DNA of 64,000 nt, taken from contig JAEOAD010000029.1 of NCBI GenBank assembly GCA_036365145.1, positions 20,693,001 through 20,757,000 of the forward strand. Direction: 5' to 3'. This document shows positions 49,165 to 58,868 of this stretch, one piece after another. The notes under the pieces were generated by a model, which did not search any database, was not told where the DNA came from, and was given only the letters and a program-made list of their open reading frames with translations. Source of the stretch: Orientallactaga sibirica (taxonomy: Eukaryota; Chordata; Mammalia; Rodentia; Dipodidae). The position numbers and the translations under genes were made by a program. How positions within the stretch are numbered: position 1 is the stretch's first letter; each line of letters starts with the position of its first letter.

Positions 49165-49278
49165 TGAAATAGCATAAACCTGTCATCCCAGCTACTTGAG
49201 TGGTTTCATCAGGAAGAATTCTTGAGTGTAGGAGGTCAAGACAAGCTGGGCAATACAATGACACTTCATCTCAAAAGA
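49165..49278 (+). repeat. Old 7SL-derived monomer (PB1/FLAM-like)
   Basis: CCTGTCATCCCAGCTACTTG, GAATTCTTGAGTGTAGGAGG, TCAAGACAAGCTGGGCAATA, TCATCTCAAAAG. This is closer to the 7SL/Alu-left-arm form than to the local B1s, which carry the B1-specific body. Confidence 0.65.
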
Positions 49279-49698
49279 ATAATGTTTAATGCTGATAGAT
49301 TTGATGAAGTTTGATAAAGATAATACTAGATTGAGGGCTTTCTCTCTTTTTCTATTTCTCTCTCCCCCTCTCTTTTATCCACATACACACACACACAAAC
49401 ACACATTTACCTATCTATAATTAACTTTACCACCACAGGGAACATGTCATTTTAAAATTACTATCTGATGAAGGATTTGTGGGTTCAGGGGAATCCCAAC
49501 CATTGGGTTCTTGCACATTTTACCAAAGAATTAAGAAAACAGACTCTGACAAGGATAAATTATGAACTATTAAGTTTACTCAGGGAGAAGTTGTGAATAA
49601 TGAGGTTTATTTGGGGGAGTTATGATCCATAGAGGAAACTAATATTCAAGCCAGAGGAGCATTCTCCTTGCCCAGGTGGAAAGGAAGAGTGTCACCAA
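49279..49698. other. Unclassified sequence
   Basis: CT-rich stretch and short (AC)n (49382-49405). The part 49540-49698 looks LTR-like but cannot be assigned. Confidence 0.35.
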
Positions 49699-49855
49699 GT
49701 GTAGCAGACAGCTTTAGGTTCGCTGAGACAAACTTTCAGACCAGGCAGAAATGAAGGAAGGCATTTATTGAAGCATAGCCCAGGCTGACCTCAAACTCAC
49801 AGTGATCCCCCTACTTCAGCCACCTGAGTTTTGAGGTTGAAAGTGTGAGCCACAC
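49699..49855 (-). repeat. Truncated MaLR LTR joined to a B1 fragment
   Basis: 49699-49772 is the end of the LTR family seen at 6576 (TGTAGCAGACAGCTTTAGG to GCATTTATTGAAG). At about 49773 it switches abruptly to a reverse-complement B1 (GCCCAGGCTGACCTCAAACTC to about 49855). Confidence 0.75.
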
Positions 49856-50725
49856 CATTTCAGAAAAGAAACCAGGAAAGACTCAGCTTAATAGTGAGAG
49901 TCTTTATTCAGGGAAGTTTGAGAAAGGCTCTGACCAGGCATGTCAGCAGGTACTGCTCTTAAAGACTAGGTGATACTTATGGGACAATGTGGTCATTAGA
50001 AATATTTGGTTGCAGGACAGTCCACCTTGGGTTGGTATTTGGTCCACTTCAGGGAAGTTATAGCCCAACAGGTTGTTTGGGTGATTCTGATATGGGTCTG
50101 TGGGGAGTCCAGTAAAGTCCTTGAACCCCAAACCCTAAGTTTGTGTCTGTTAATTAACCAAAAAATTGACAATTCAGACTAAAGAGAATGATTTCTAAAT
50201 CTCTATATATTATTCGAATATCACAGGGGTATGAGGGAGGGAGAGGGCTAAAGAAGGAAAGGTAAATAAGGGAGAGGGAAATACACCATGTGGTCCAGGA
50301 GTCTATGTAAATGAACATGGACTTTTGATTTAAAAATGTATGAGAACCGATTTTTTAAAAAGTATGCTTCCAAAGAGGTTAAAAGTAAAATCAATAATTA
50401 AAAGTAATTAAAAAGTAAAAGCAATAATAAAACATGTTGCTCATTGGGTGGTAAGAGGGATAATCACACCAGCATGAAGACCCAGTGTTGTTGTGTGAAG
50501 GTGAAGGGCTGGAGAGGATAAAAAGAGCTATCCCAGTGGGCCCAAATAAGCATTTTTTTTTTTTAAATCCATGCTCAGGACAAGGTGGGCACAACTGCAC
50601 AACATATCCTGGCCAATAGTCCTGGGCTCAGAGGAGGAATCCACCCATACCTGATTGGATGGCTCAGGCAGAAATTGAATCCTGCAGCTGAAGCAGGCCA
50701 ACCTGAGATAGGGCATGGACATGGG
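49856..50725. other. Unclassified flank of the provirus
   Basis: No gene. The part 49866-50130 resembles LTR-type sequence without recognisable ends. A T-run lies at 50554-50563. Confidence 0.4.
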
Positions 50726-51316
50726 TGTTATGAGGTCTAGTGTCACACAAGTAAGACCATCGACTCACAGAATGTGAGGCAAAGTTTTATTGTATAAAAA
50801 AAGAAAGAAAAAGAAGAAAGGTTGGTGCACCAGGTCTAGAGTCCCGAGTATGGAATACTCGGTACTGGGTACAGCCCGAACTGTTCGGAGTGTGAGCTTT
50901 TATTGAAAATAACCACATGATGTTCATAGAAAAAACAGGAGGGGAGTTAAACCATAAGGTTACTGTTAAATGGGGGGGAGGGGCTATTACAAGAAGTCAC
51001 AGGTATTCATTACATAGATCACATAGGCGGAACTGAGGCAAGAAACATTCTCTGCTATGTAATCACAAAGCTACTTAGAAACAAGGAGATATAGGAAGGT
51101 CATGGTACATTGGCACAGAGGGGTCATCCCATTCCTTAGATAACAGTAAACACCTGCATTGTGCACTAAGGCCTATGCTAACGATTCCTGGAACTTCTTC
51201 ATCTGTCAGGAAGATCAACTTTGGATGGTGGCCTCCATTATGTGTGCCTAAAGACAAGGGCTGCACAGGAGGATGTTAGACCAGGTCTATTGTGACCTTT
51301 TACATTCCGTTTTCCA
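50726..51316 (-). repeat. 3' LTR of the provirus
   Basis: 591 bp. On the minus strand it starts TGGAAAAC (at 51316) and ends TAACA (at 50726). AATAAA reads on the minus strand at 50899-50904, and another at about 50780-50785, which are candidate polyadenylation signals. The part at 50838-50892 differs strongly from the other LTR and contains two small palindromes (GAGTATGGAATACTC and CCGAACTGTTCGG). Confidence 0.95.
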
Positions 51317-51330
51317 TTTCCCCCTCTGAT
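51317..51330 (-). promoter_or_regulatory. Polypurine tract (plus-strand primer) of the provirus
   Basis: On the minus strand, CAGAGGGGGAAA lies directly upstream of the 3' LTR start TGGAAAAC. This fixes the LTR boundary at 51316. Confidence 0.88.
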
Positions 51331-51341
51331 ATGACACTAAG

Positions 51342-53180
51342 TCAAATCTTTGACTCATGAAGAACAGTGTCTAGGGTATTTTCATCTAAGAGGGTGTATT
51401 GTGTCTGCAATACAATGAGTTTAACAGAATTTATTCTATTCTCTATGTATCTACTTAGAGCATTAATGATGCAGGGTCCTATGGTAAAGCCTAAGAGCAG
51501 TCGTATCAGGGGGGCAGCAATAGAAGAGATAAGGGTAGTTAGCTGTGAAGACCAACCAAACATTGACTGAAACCAATTATTAGTGGGTTGCCTCTGACGT
51601 TCTCTTTCTTTGAGGTTTTCTCTAACTAAAGCCAGTGTAATCCTGACTGGCATAAAAGCAACAAGTTTCACCTAAAGCCAAACATAGGCCCCTTGTTTCA
51701 TAAAAAAGTAAACCTAATCCTCTTCTATTTTGTAGCACTACTTCTGCTAGAGAATCAACTTTCTGTTCCAGATGGCTAGTGGAACTTCCTTAGTGTCCTA
51801 AGTCCCAGTCTATTTGTTCACTAAGCAGACTAAGATTTTTGTCACCTACCGCCAGAGAGGCAGTGCCTAATGCAGCAGACCCAGTGATACCAGCTCCGAT
51901 CAGTAGCAGTACTAGTATTGGGGCAGCTCTTTTGGTCCTTCCCACCAAGGTGGTGATTATGCCCATATGTTCTCTGCCTGATGTTCCATCATATAAGTAG
52001 ACCTGGGGAATAATATGAGTTAGTATACATAATTCTTTTTGGTCTTTAAAAAATTCCAGACTTATACCAGGTGTGAGGCTGTCTGTGCAGGTGAACCAGG
52101 TAGTGGGTGGACTTTTAAAAAGGGCCTGTTCATTTTCCTGTGGCTTTATTTCCAGGGTCATTTCCCAGTTTTGTTTGAAAGGGGAGGATTGTAGAAGATA
52201 GGATGAGGACTTGAGCCATAATCCTCTTCCTCTAATGTCCCCCAGGGTTATTACTGGCTTCGGTCCTCCCCAAGAGTATTCTTTTTCTGCCCTGGTGTAA
52301 CTGATTTTCCTTATCTGTAGTTCTCCTTCCCCTATTGTACTGTTGGTACTTATTCCTCCATAATAGGGAGGTTTAGGGTTTAAGCAGAACCAGCAGTCAT
52401 TAGTTAAGTTTGAATTAGTTGTATTTACAATGGAGTACATTGCGGAGTACGTTGTATCTAACATAGAATGGGATTTGTAAGTGTTTCTGCAGTGAGGACA
52501 GAGGTTGGATTTCTTGTATTATCAACTGGACTTAGAGTCTTCTCCATTTTAGGAGGACCAGGCTTAACTTTGTGGGAGGGGGTGGAGGCTAAAGAGTATA
52601 TCCCTGTTATGTCCTATAGACTGTACTGAGAGAACTACTTTTACTCTTTGGATGGTGAATTTAGCTTCTGGGTCTCTTCCCCATTTATACATCTGGATTC
52701 CCCATGTTCTCCCTGTGTTCCATTGCCCGGTCAGAAAAAAGGGATTCCAATTGCAGAGGGTGATGGTGATTGGATTACAGTGTCCAGGAGCTCTGCAGTC
52801 ATTATTAGACTCTATCTTTGTCTATCCAAGGTGCTATGGTTTCACAACCCCAGCTCCCATAGTGATATTTGTGTTCTCCCTTGCAGGATGCTCCCCCCTT
52901 AGCAGTATGAATAGTATTCATCTCCCCTTATGGACTCTTCAAAGGAGAGATCACCACACCCAAACCAGAATGTTGAGTAGGTCCCCCTGGCTTCCTTGTG
53001 TGCTCCCATCACTTTCTTCCCCAGTGTAGGCCATAATTGGCATAGGTCAAGTTTAAATACAGGGGAGCAGTGAGGGTTTTCTCTATTGATGTGACCCTTA
53101 ATTCCCCCCATCTGGGTATCCTTTAATTCCCATTCCCAGGTCAAAAGAAGGTAAGGGTTTTCCTGGGTGGTAGGCTTTCA
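51342..53180 (-). pseudogene. env: Endogenous retroviral env (SU and TM), broken
   Basis: Retroviral envelope glycoprotein remnant. A short SU N-terminal open stretch (53144-52899) contains an LTWEWE-type segment. The longest open stretch (52464-51790, 224 codons) holds the SU CWFC motif, several N-glycosylation sequons, an RTKR furin-type cleavage site and a hydrophobic, Gly/Ala-rich fusion peptide. An in-frame TAA at 51790-51792 then ends it. Past the stop, in the same frame, come the conserved QNRRGL segment of the immunosuppressive-domain region and an intact C-X6-CC motif (about 51675-51760). A frameshift near 51640-51660 separates these from the membrane-proximal part, the transmembrane anchor and the tail (51671-51342). 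The SU part between 52899 and 52465 is in several frames. It cannot give a membrane-anchored envelope. Confidence 0.93.
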
Positions 53181-53200
53181 ATAATATAACAGTAGTAAGT

Positions 53201-54430
53201 CTAGGAATGAGAGCGTCTTAGCTTTACTGGATTTTCTGGATGTTCCAGAACACACCATGTCTTGTCTCCTTTCAGTCCTTCCAAAGGGTCCTCTGGAGTT
53301 GTCTTTTTTACTTGAGAGAGGTGAATCCAGGTGCGTATTTCATCCACTTTCATGGCTGTTGGATTTGTTAAGATGACCTGGTGGGGACCCTTCCAGCAGG
53401 GTTCCAACATCCCAGTATGATGTTTCTTGATCCAAACTTTATCACCAGGCAGGAAAGAATGGGGGCAATGAGGAGGTGTCTGAAAAGCAGCCTTAACTGT
53501 TGGGACAATGGACTCTTGGACTCTCTGTAAGGCTTGGATAGAGCAAAGAAGCTTTTCATTAGTGATGACAGTTAACTGTTCAAGCCCCTTCTGGGGCAAT
53601 ATAGGAGGGGTGTTTCCATATATGATTTCAAATGGAGTGATTCCTTTTACATAAGGGGTACACCTGGCCATGAACAAGGCAAAGGGAAGGAGTCCCACCC
53701 ATCTTTTTCCAGTCTCTAGGGTTAATTTAGTTAAAGTCTCCTTCAAGGTTTGATTCATCCTTTCTACCTGTCCTGAACTTTGGGAATGACAGGTGCAATG
53801 TATTTTCCAATTAATCCCCAGCACCTTAGTCAATTTCTTAGTGATTTTTTAAACAAAGGCAGGCCCATTATCTGATCCTATCTTAAGGGGCAAGCCATAG
53901 TGGGGAACTAGTTCCTCTAACAACTTCTTAACTACTATTTGGGCTGTCTCAGTCTTGGTCAGGAAAGCTTCCACCCATCCTGAAAACATATCAACATAAA
54001 CAAGTAAATATTTATATCCATACTGACCTGGCTTTACCTCTGTGAAATCAACTTCCCAATATCTACCTAGCTCTGTTCCCCTTTCCCTTGTCCCCATTTG
54101 TTGCACCTTACCAGAGGAGGCATTTGTCTGTTGACAGGCCTGATAGCAGGTAGTGATGTCCTTGATGATTGAGTCCATACCTGGGAAGAAAACCTCTTTC
54201 CTTATTAGCTTGGCTAGCTTGTTGCTTCCTAAGTGAGTTCCTTCCTTAGCCAGTCTTCATCCTAGGGCTTGGGGCAGCAACACTTGTCCATTTTCCAGTT
54301 GAGACCATCCTTGTGGGGTCTGTTCCTTTATCAGATGAGAGGTGAGCTGTAGGTCCTGTAACATGTATATTGGTGGCTCAGGAACAGTGGGTGCCAGGAT
54401 GGTGTCCAGACAATCTGACAGATGCTGTTA
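53201..54430 (-). pseudogene. pol: Endogenous retroviral integrase, broken
   Basis: Integrase inserts viral DNA into host chromosomes. The two main open stretches (54178-53849, 53833-53201) are in one frame and are separated by a single in-frame TAA (53849-53851). The DDE core is recognisable: first Asp in EVDFTEVKPG, second in GSDNGPAFV just before the stop, Glu in SGQVERMNQ after it. The C-terminal domain (DKVWIKKH, LEPCWKGPHQVILT, WIHLSQVK) follows. The N-terminal zinc-binding part upstream of 54178 is partly readable (a THLG segment, then CYQAC) but contains stops. Apart from that one codon, the core and C-terminus are the best preserved stretch of pol. Confidence 0.95.
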
Positions 54431-55029
54431 GGCAGCACACTTTTCTGCTAGGTCTGCCAGTCTGCTCCCTCTTGCTTCTGTGATCTCCCCTTTCTTATGA
54501 CCGGGACAATGGATTATGGCTACTTTAGCAGGTGCCCAAATGGCAGCCAATAAGTCCAACATTTCACTTTTATTTTTAATGTCCTTACCATCTGCTGTTA
54601 ATAGCCCTCACTCCTGGTATATGGCCCCATGTACATGTGTTGTGGCAAAGGCATAATGGATGTCTGTGTAGATATTCACTGTCTTGTCTTTTCCCACGAT
54701 CAGAGCCTTGGTCAGTGCTATCAGTTCAGCTTTCTGAGCTGATGTACCCTGAGGTAGGGCCTCAGCCCATAGGGTTTCTTCTAAAGTCACCACAGCCACT
54801 CCTGAATACCTGATTCTGTCCAAAACAAAGCTGCTGTCATCAGAATATATCACCAGATCAAAGTTTAGCTGAGCCACATCTGTCAGGTCTGGATGGAGTC
54901 CATGGAAGGTGGAGGAGATCTATCAGTAACTATGCAAAGGAGTTGATGCTGCATCAGTTTCTGGCAGCAGGGAGGCTGGGTTCAAAGCCTCAGTTTGGTG
55001 AAACTGTATTCATGGTTGGTCTAAGAGCA
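54431..55029 (-). pseudogene. pol: Endogenous retroviral RNase H, broken
   Basis: RNase H removes the RNA strand during reverse transcription. An open stretch at 54877-54608 keeps the three acidic motifs: YSDDSS, SAQKAELIAL and IYTDIHYAF. A TGA follows directly after IYQE, where the family continues, probably a decayed CGA codon. The part downstream to 54431 is out of frame or lost. Upstream, the tether region (EALNPASLLPETD) is readable between 54990 and 54940, then comes the junction of the inverted duplication at 55029/55030. Confidence 0.9.
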
Positions 55030-55170
55030 TCTCTGCCACAGAGCATCTCCTGGACACCTTACAACATCTGCTCTGTTGTTTATCAGCCAGGAAGGCTCAA
55101 CTGTGCATGCATAAGGTAACCTACTTGGGATATGAACTCTAAGCGTGTAAGAGGATGCTGTCAGCCTCTA
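55030..55170. repeat. 141-bp inverted self-duplication inserted in pol
   Basis: Plus-strand 55030-55170 equals the reverse complement of 55759-55899, with about four mismatches in 141 bp (97%). The source lies in the reverse transcriptase region, 590 bp away. The flanking pol sequence on either side abuts with no base missing, so this is a clean insertion. The length is a multiple of three, but the inverted copy carries stop codons. Confidence 0.95.
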
Positions 55171-56477
55171 AGGCCTGATAGTTGGTTATGCAAGAGTTGG
55201 AGAGCCATCAGTCTGGGGGCTTTTAAAAGAGTCTCTATTGCATGTCAAGCCATAATTAATAAAGTTTTACCCAAGGTTAAGTTTTCAGCATCCTTTGTCA
55301 GAATAGAAGAAGCTGCAATAGCCCAGAAACAAGGGGGCCATCCAGCGGCTACTGGTTATAACTTCTTAGATAAGTAGGCCACTGAGTAATGTCATGGTCC
55401 ATCTTTGGGTTAGGACAGCCCTAGTTGTCCCCTTCTTTTCATCCATGTACAAGTGGAATGGTTTGGTTAAGTCTGGAAGCATCAGGGCAGGGGGGCTGAC
55501 TTTAGTTCTTGGACTTTATTCCTCATCTTCAGTCCAATTAAAATCTCCTTCTTCTTCTTCTTCTTCTTCTTCTTCTTCTTCTTCTTCTTCTTCTTCTTCT
55601 TCTTTTTTTTTTTTTCCTGTTCTCTTGTAGCCTCATATAGGGGCTTGGCTAATTCAGCAAACCTTGGAATCCAAATTCTGCAGTACCTCTAGCTCCGAGG
55701 AATTCTTGGATTTGTCTCTTAGTCTGAGGTGTGGGGATCTGAGTGATGGCCTGAATTCTAGAGGCCGACAGCATCTTCTTACACCCTTAGAGTTCATATC
55801 CCAAGTAGGTTACCTTATGCATGCACAGTTGAGCCTTCCTGGCTGATAAACAACAGAACAGATGTTGTAAGGTGTCCAGGAGATGCTCTGTGGCAGAGAC
55901 ACATTCTTCCTCTGTTCTGAGTCTAGGAGAAGGTTATCCATGTACTGCAGGAGACTTGCTTTACGTGTCTCATTGAAAAAAACCAGGTTAATTGCCCACT
56001 GGTGCCTTGCTCTACATCTGTCCATTCAAAGGAAAAAAATGGGTTGACTTCTCTTTGCCAAAGGGATGCTAAAGAAGGCATCTTTTAAGTCCAGCACAGA
56101 GTAAATTTGCCTTTCTGGTGGAATCACAGTGAGCAAAGTATAAGGATTGGGCACAGTGGGGTGTATATCTTGTACCCATTTATTTACTTCTCTCCGATCT
56201 TGGACAAGTCAATATTCCCCTTCCTCCTGGCTCTTTTACTGGCAAGAGGGGGGTGTACCATGGTGACTGTCAAGGTACTAAGGTGCCAGCCTCCAGTAGT
56301 CTATGTTTTCTTCATGCCTCATTTTGCTTCTATGGGCATAGGATAACGTTTGACTCTTACTGGAGTCACCATACTTTTTAGTTCTATGATGCCTGCTAAT
56401 TGGCAGGCCACCAGTCCAGGGCTATTGTTTTCAGTCCATACTTTTGGAAACTTGTTTTGCAAGATAGTCAGGAGGTC
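55171..56477 (-). pseudogene. pol: Endogenous retroviral reverse transcriptase, broken
   Basis: On the minus strand the finger/palm region runs from 56477, with motif A ([12 protein letters not shown]) near 56090-56055. The catalytic YXDD box reads YMDN in the open stretch 56025-55810, so the second Asp is replaced by Asn. A VTYLGYEL segment near 55800 leads to the thumb. A (CTT)n array (55548-55602) interrupts the next part, after which the connection domain resumes ([22 protein letters not shown] near 55540-55430; [12 protein letters not shown] near 55300-55265). Multiple stops and frameshifts occur throughout. Confidence 0.93.
55548..55602. repeat. (CTT)n microsatellite inside pol
   Basis: About 18 perfect CTT units (GAA on the sense strand of the provirus), followed by a T-run to 55615. 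Confidence 0.97.
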
Positions 56478-56880
56478 CTAATTTTTCCCTGTGATGGGGC
56501 TCTCTAACAAAAGGTATTCTTCTCCCAGTGGCACAGTCACTAACATTTCTGGCCTGTCTATAGTCACACTTATGTCCCAGCTCCCAAACTGAATTTTTGC
56601 TTTTAGTTTATGCAATAAGTCTCTTCCCAATAATGGGTATGGGCACTCAGAGATAACAAGAAAGGAATGTGTCACAGTACCTTGTCTGAGGTTCACTTGT
56701 CTTTTGGTGATCCAAGGGTAAAGTTTTGATCCAGTTGCACCCTGGACTAGGGTTTGTTCTCCTGAGATGGAAGCATCAGCTTTTTGAAGAACTGAAAAAT
56801 GTGCCCCAATATTAACCAAGAACCTGAAAGGTTTCCCTCCCACTTGTAGGTTAACCTGGGCTCAGTGAGGGGGTGGTGAC
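56478..56880 (-). pseudogene. pro: Endogenous retroviral protease, active site lost
   Basis: The aspartic protease cuts Gag-Pol. One open stretch covers 56843-56478 (121 codons). It keeps the FLV start of the active-site loop, but the DTG-type triad reads N-I-G followed by A, so the catalytic Asp is Asn. Downstream the conserved LLGRDLL helix near the C-terminus is present. The frame continues into the reverse transcriptase region before stopping. By substitution alone this would be inactive. Confidence 0.92.
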
Positions 56881-58351
56881 TCCAAGTCCTGACCCCCTCA
56901 GTCTGTTATTTCCAAGACAGGTGTAGTCTTCCAACCTCGTTTGGGACATTTTTTTTTTCCAATGCATTGATCCTTCTTAATTGGTTTAATTGGGGGTTTT
57001 GTCCTGCCTTCTCGGGGTGCCTCAGCATTTCCTCTTTGGTTCAAAAAGGGCTGTCTCATGGAGTTTTGTGCCTTCTGGAAGGTAGCCACCATAACCTTAG
57101 CTATTATTATATACCCTGATGGTGATCTCTATTAACTCTGAAAGAAGTTTACCCTCAAAGCTTTCTATTCTCTGAATCTTCTTTCTAATATCTGGTGCAG
57201 ATGCAGTTACAAAAGCAATGTTAATAGCACGCCTATTTTTAGGGGCTTTGGGATCTATATGGGAGTATGTCCTGTATGCTTCCTGCAGCATTTCTAGGAA
57301 AGCAGCACGTGATTCTGTGCATCCTTGGATCACTTCACTCACCTTAGATAAATTTGTAGGGTGCCAAGTGGCCAACCAGAGACCACCCATCAGAACTAGT
57401 GAAAGAGGTTAAGAGAAGCCCTACCTTCAGCAGTGTTAGGATCCCAGTCCCGTTGTATGGAAGGGAAAAACTCATCCATAACATTAGGGAAGTTCCATGG
57501 GGTGAATGTTGGCTTCTAATACTAGTTTCTTGGCTTCCCTTTGGGTTTTCTCACATTCCTCTGTGGTGAAGAGAGTCTGAAAGAGTTACTGACAGTCCTT
57601 CCATGTGGGCTGATGGGTATAGAAGACTATCTCAAGAAGTGATATCAGATTCTGAGGTTTCTCTGAAAAGAGGGGTTCAGATTCTTCCAATTATACAGAT
57701 CACTAGTGGAAAAAGGGGTATAGAACATAAACATGTGGGGGCAAAGCAAGTGGTGGATTTACCATTGGGTGAGCCTGTCAGAGTGGCAGGATGGGGGCAG
57801 CAGACCCAAGTGTTTCAGGAGGGTCAGAAGGGATAAGATGAGAGCAGGGTTGGAATTGAGAATCACTGCAAGTATGGGGAGGGCTGAGAAGGGGGCTGTG
57901 TGGTATAGGTAAGGTGATTACAGGTTACAATATGGCTGCAACATCAGAGATGTGTAAGGTGGAGGGATTTCTTCTTTATTCTGATAACCTGTTTTAAATA
58001 AGATTTAGGTTTAGTGATAAGAATGGGGATGCAGTTAGAGGGAGGGAGGATTTTATTTAGCCAAGAAGGGGGGTTCCTCCACAAGATAACACCTTTCAGT
58101 GGTGTAAGGAACCTGGTCTAGTTGACCTGGAGAGGAAAAAATCCTTTTCTTGTCCAGAGTATATTAAAGATACGTTAAATGTGCCTTGTGGTGGCCATTC
58201 TATATTAAATACTGGCCAATTAATTGATCAATAGGTATTTAGTTTGCCAGGAAAAACTTGGTCACCCAATTCTGATGTCTTTTTCTAAAAATCTTTAGTG
58301 TTTTTTAACCAATTCCAAAGGAGATTTTTCAATAGACTGATTTTGACCCAT
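56881..58351 (-). pseudogene. gag: Endogenous retroviral gag (MA-p12-CA-NC), broken
   Basis: Gag forms the virion core. The likely start is the ATG at 58351, giving MGQNQS: glycine at position 2 fits N-myristoylation of matrix. A stop follows after 18 codons (58295-58297), and the rest of matrix and p12 is decayed. Capsid begins near 57720 (SDLYNWKN segment) with stops. The capsid C-terminal half is open at 57390-57097 and includes the major-homology-type segment (IQGCTESRAAFLEMLQEAY). Nucleocapsid (57092-56898) is basic. Its zinc knuckle reads DQCIGKKKCP, so the middle Cys and the His are missing, probably by an in-frame deletion. Confidence 0.93.
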
Positions 58352-58847
58352 ATCTTCGAAGACAAGAACAAGACACACAAACACATCACCAAACACAAAT
58401 ATCCTAGCAATTCTTACTTTCCTGATGCTGTCACATGGATGCCAAATCAAAACTGAACCAGAGACAGAGTCAGCTGCCAAACCAGAAACAGACCTCCATT
58501 CAAGATCTGCAAATGGAGCCAGAGGGGGTCAAGGGCGGTCCCTTGATCCATCATCCAGGGAAATTAATGCTGAGTCCAGCTTTCCTTTTGGACCCAGAAA
58601 AGCATGCAAAACCAGAAAACCAGAAAAAAAGGAAAACAAAAATCAGAGTGGAAAAAAACACCTCCAGAGGATTCTTACCCAATAAATGAGGGGCAATAGT
58701 CCCAGGCAAAATTCTGGTCAACAGCCTCCTTAAAACTCCAAAACCAGGAACAGGCAGATGGATGGAGATTTGGTTCTTGGGCCAAGATTAGGGGTTCTTC
58801 CCTGGTTTGGTTGCCCCAGAGTCAGGGAGGGAGTTCTTGAAGTGTGG
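58352..58847 (-). other. Provirus leader (packaging/splice-donor region)
   Basis: About 500 bp between the primer site and the gag ATG. This is where gammaretroviruses hold the splice donor and RNA packaging signal. I cannot point to either signal confidently. The plus-strand open frames at 58425-58689 run antisense to the provirus and have no known features. Confidence 0.6.
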
Positions 58848-58865
58848 ATCCAGGGCAAGACCTCA
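58848..58865 (-). promoter_or_regulatory. Primer-binding-site region of the provirus
   Basis: On the minus strand, three bases after the LTR end TAACA, the sequence TGAGGTCTTGCCCTGGAT sits where the tRNA primer pairs. It matches the complement of the tRNA-Pro 3' end at about 13 of 18 positions by eye. Decay makes the primer assignment uncertain; tRNA-Gln is an alternative. Confidence 0.55.
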
Positions 58866-58868
58866 AAA

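Noticed and set aside
51790..52464. A domesticated, functional envelope (syncytin-like) gene
   Set aside because: The frame stops inside the TM ectodomain and a frameshift separates the membrane anchor, so no complete envelope can be made.
55394..55630. Serine-rich plus-strand protein
   Set aside because: It is antisense to proviral pol and is dominated by the (CTT)n array.
58425..58689. Two overlapping plus-strand frames of 84-86 codons
   Set aside because: They are antisense to the provirus leader, without domains; probably chance.
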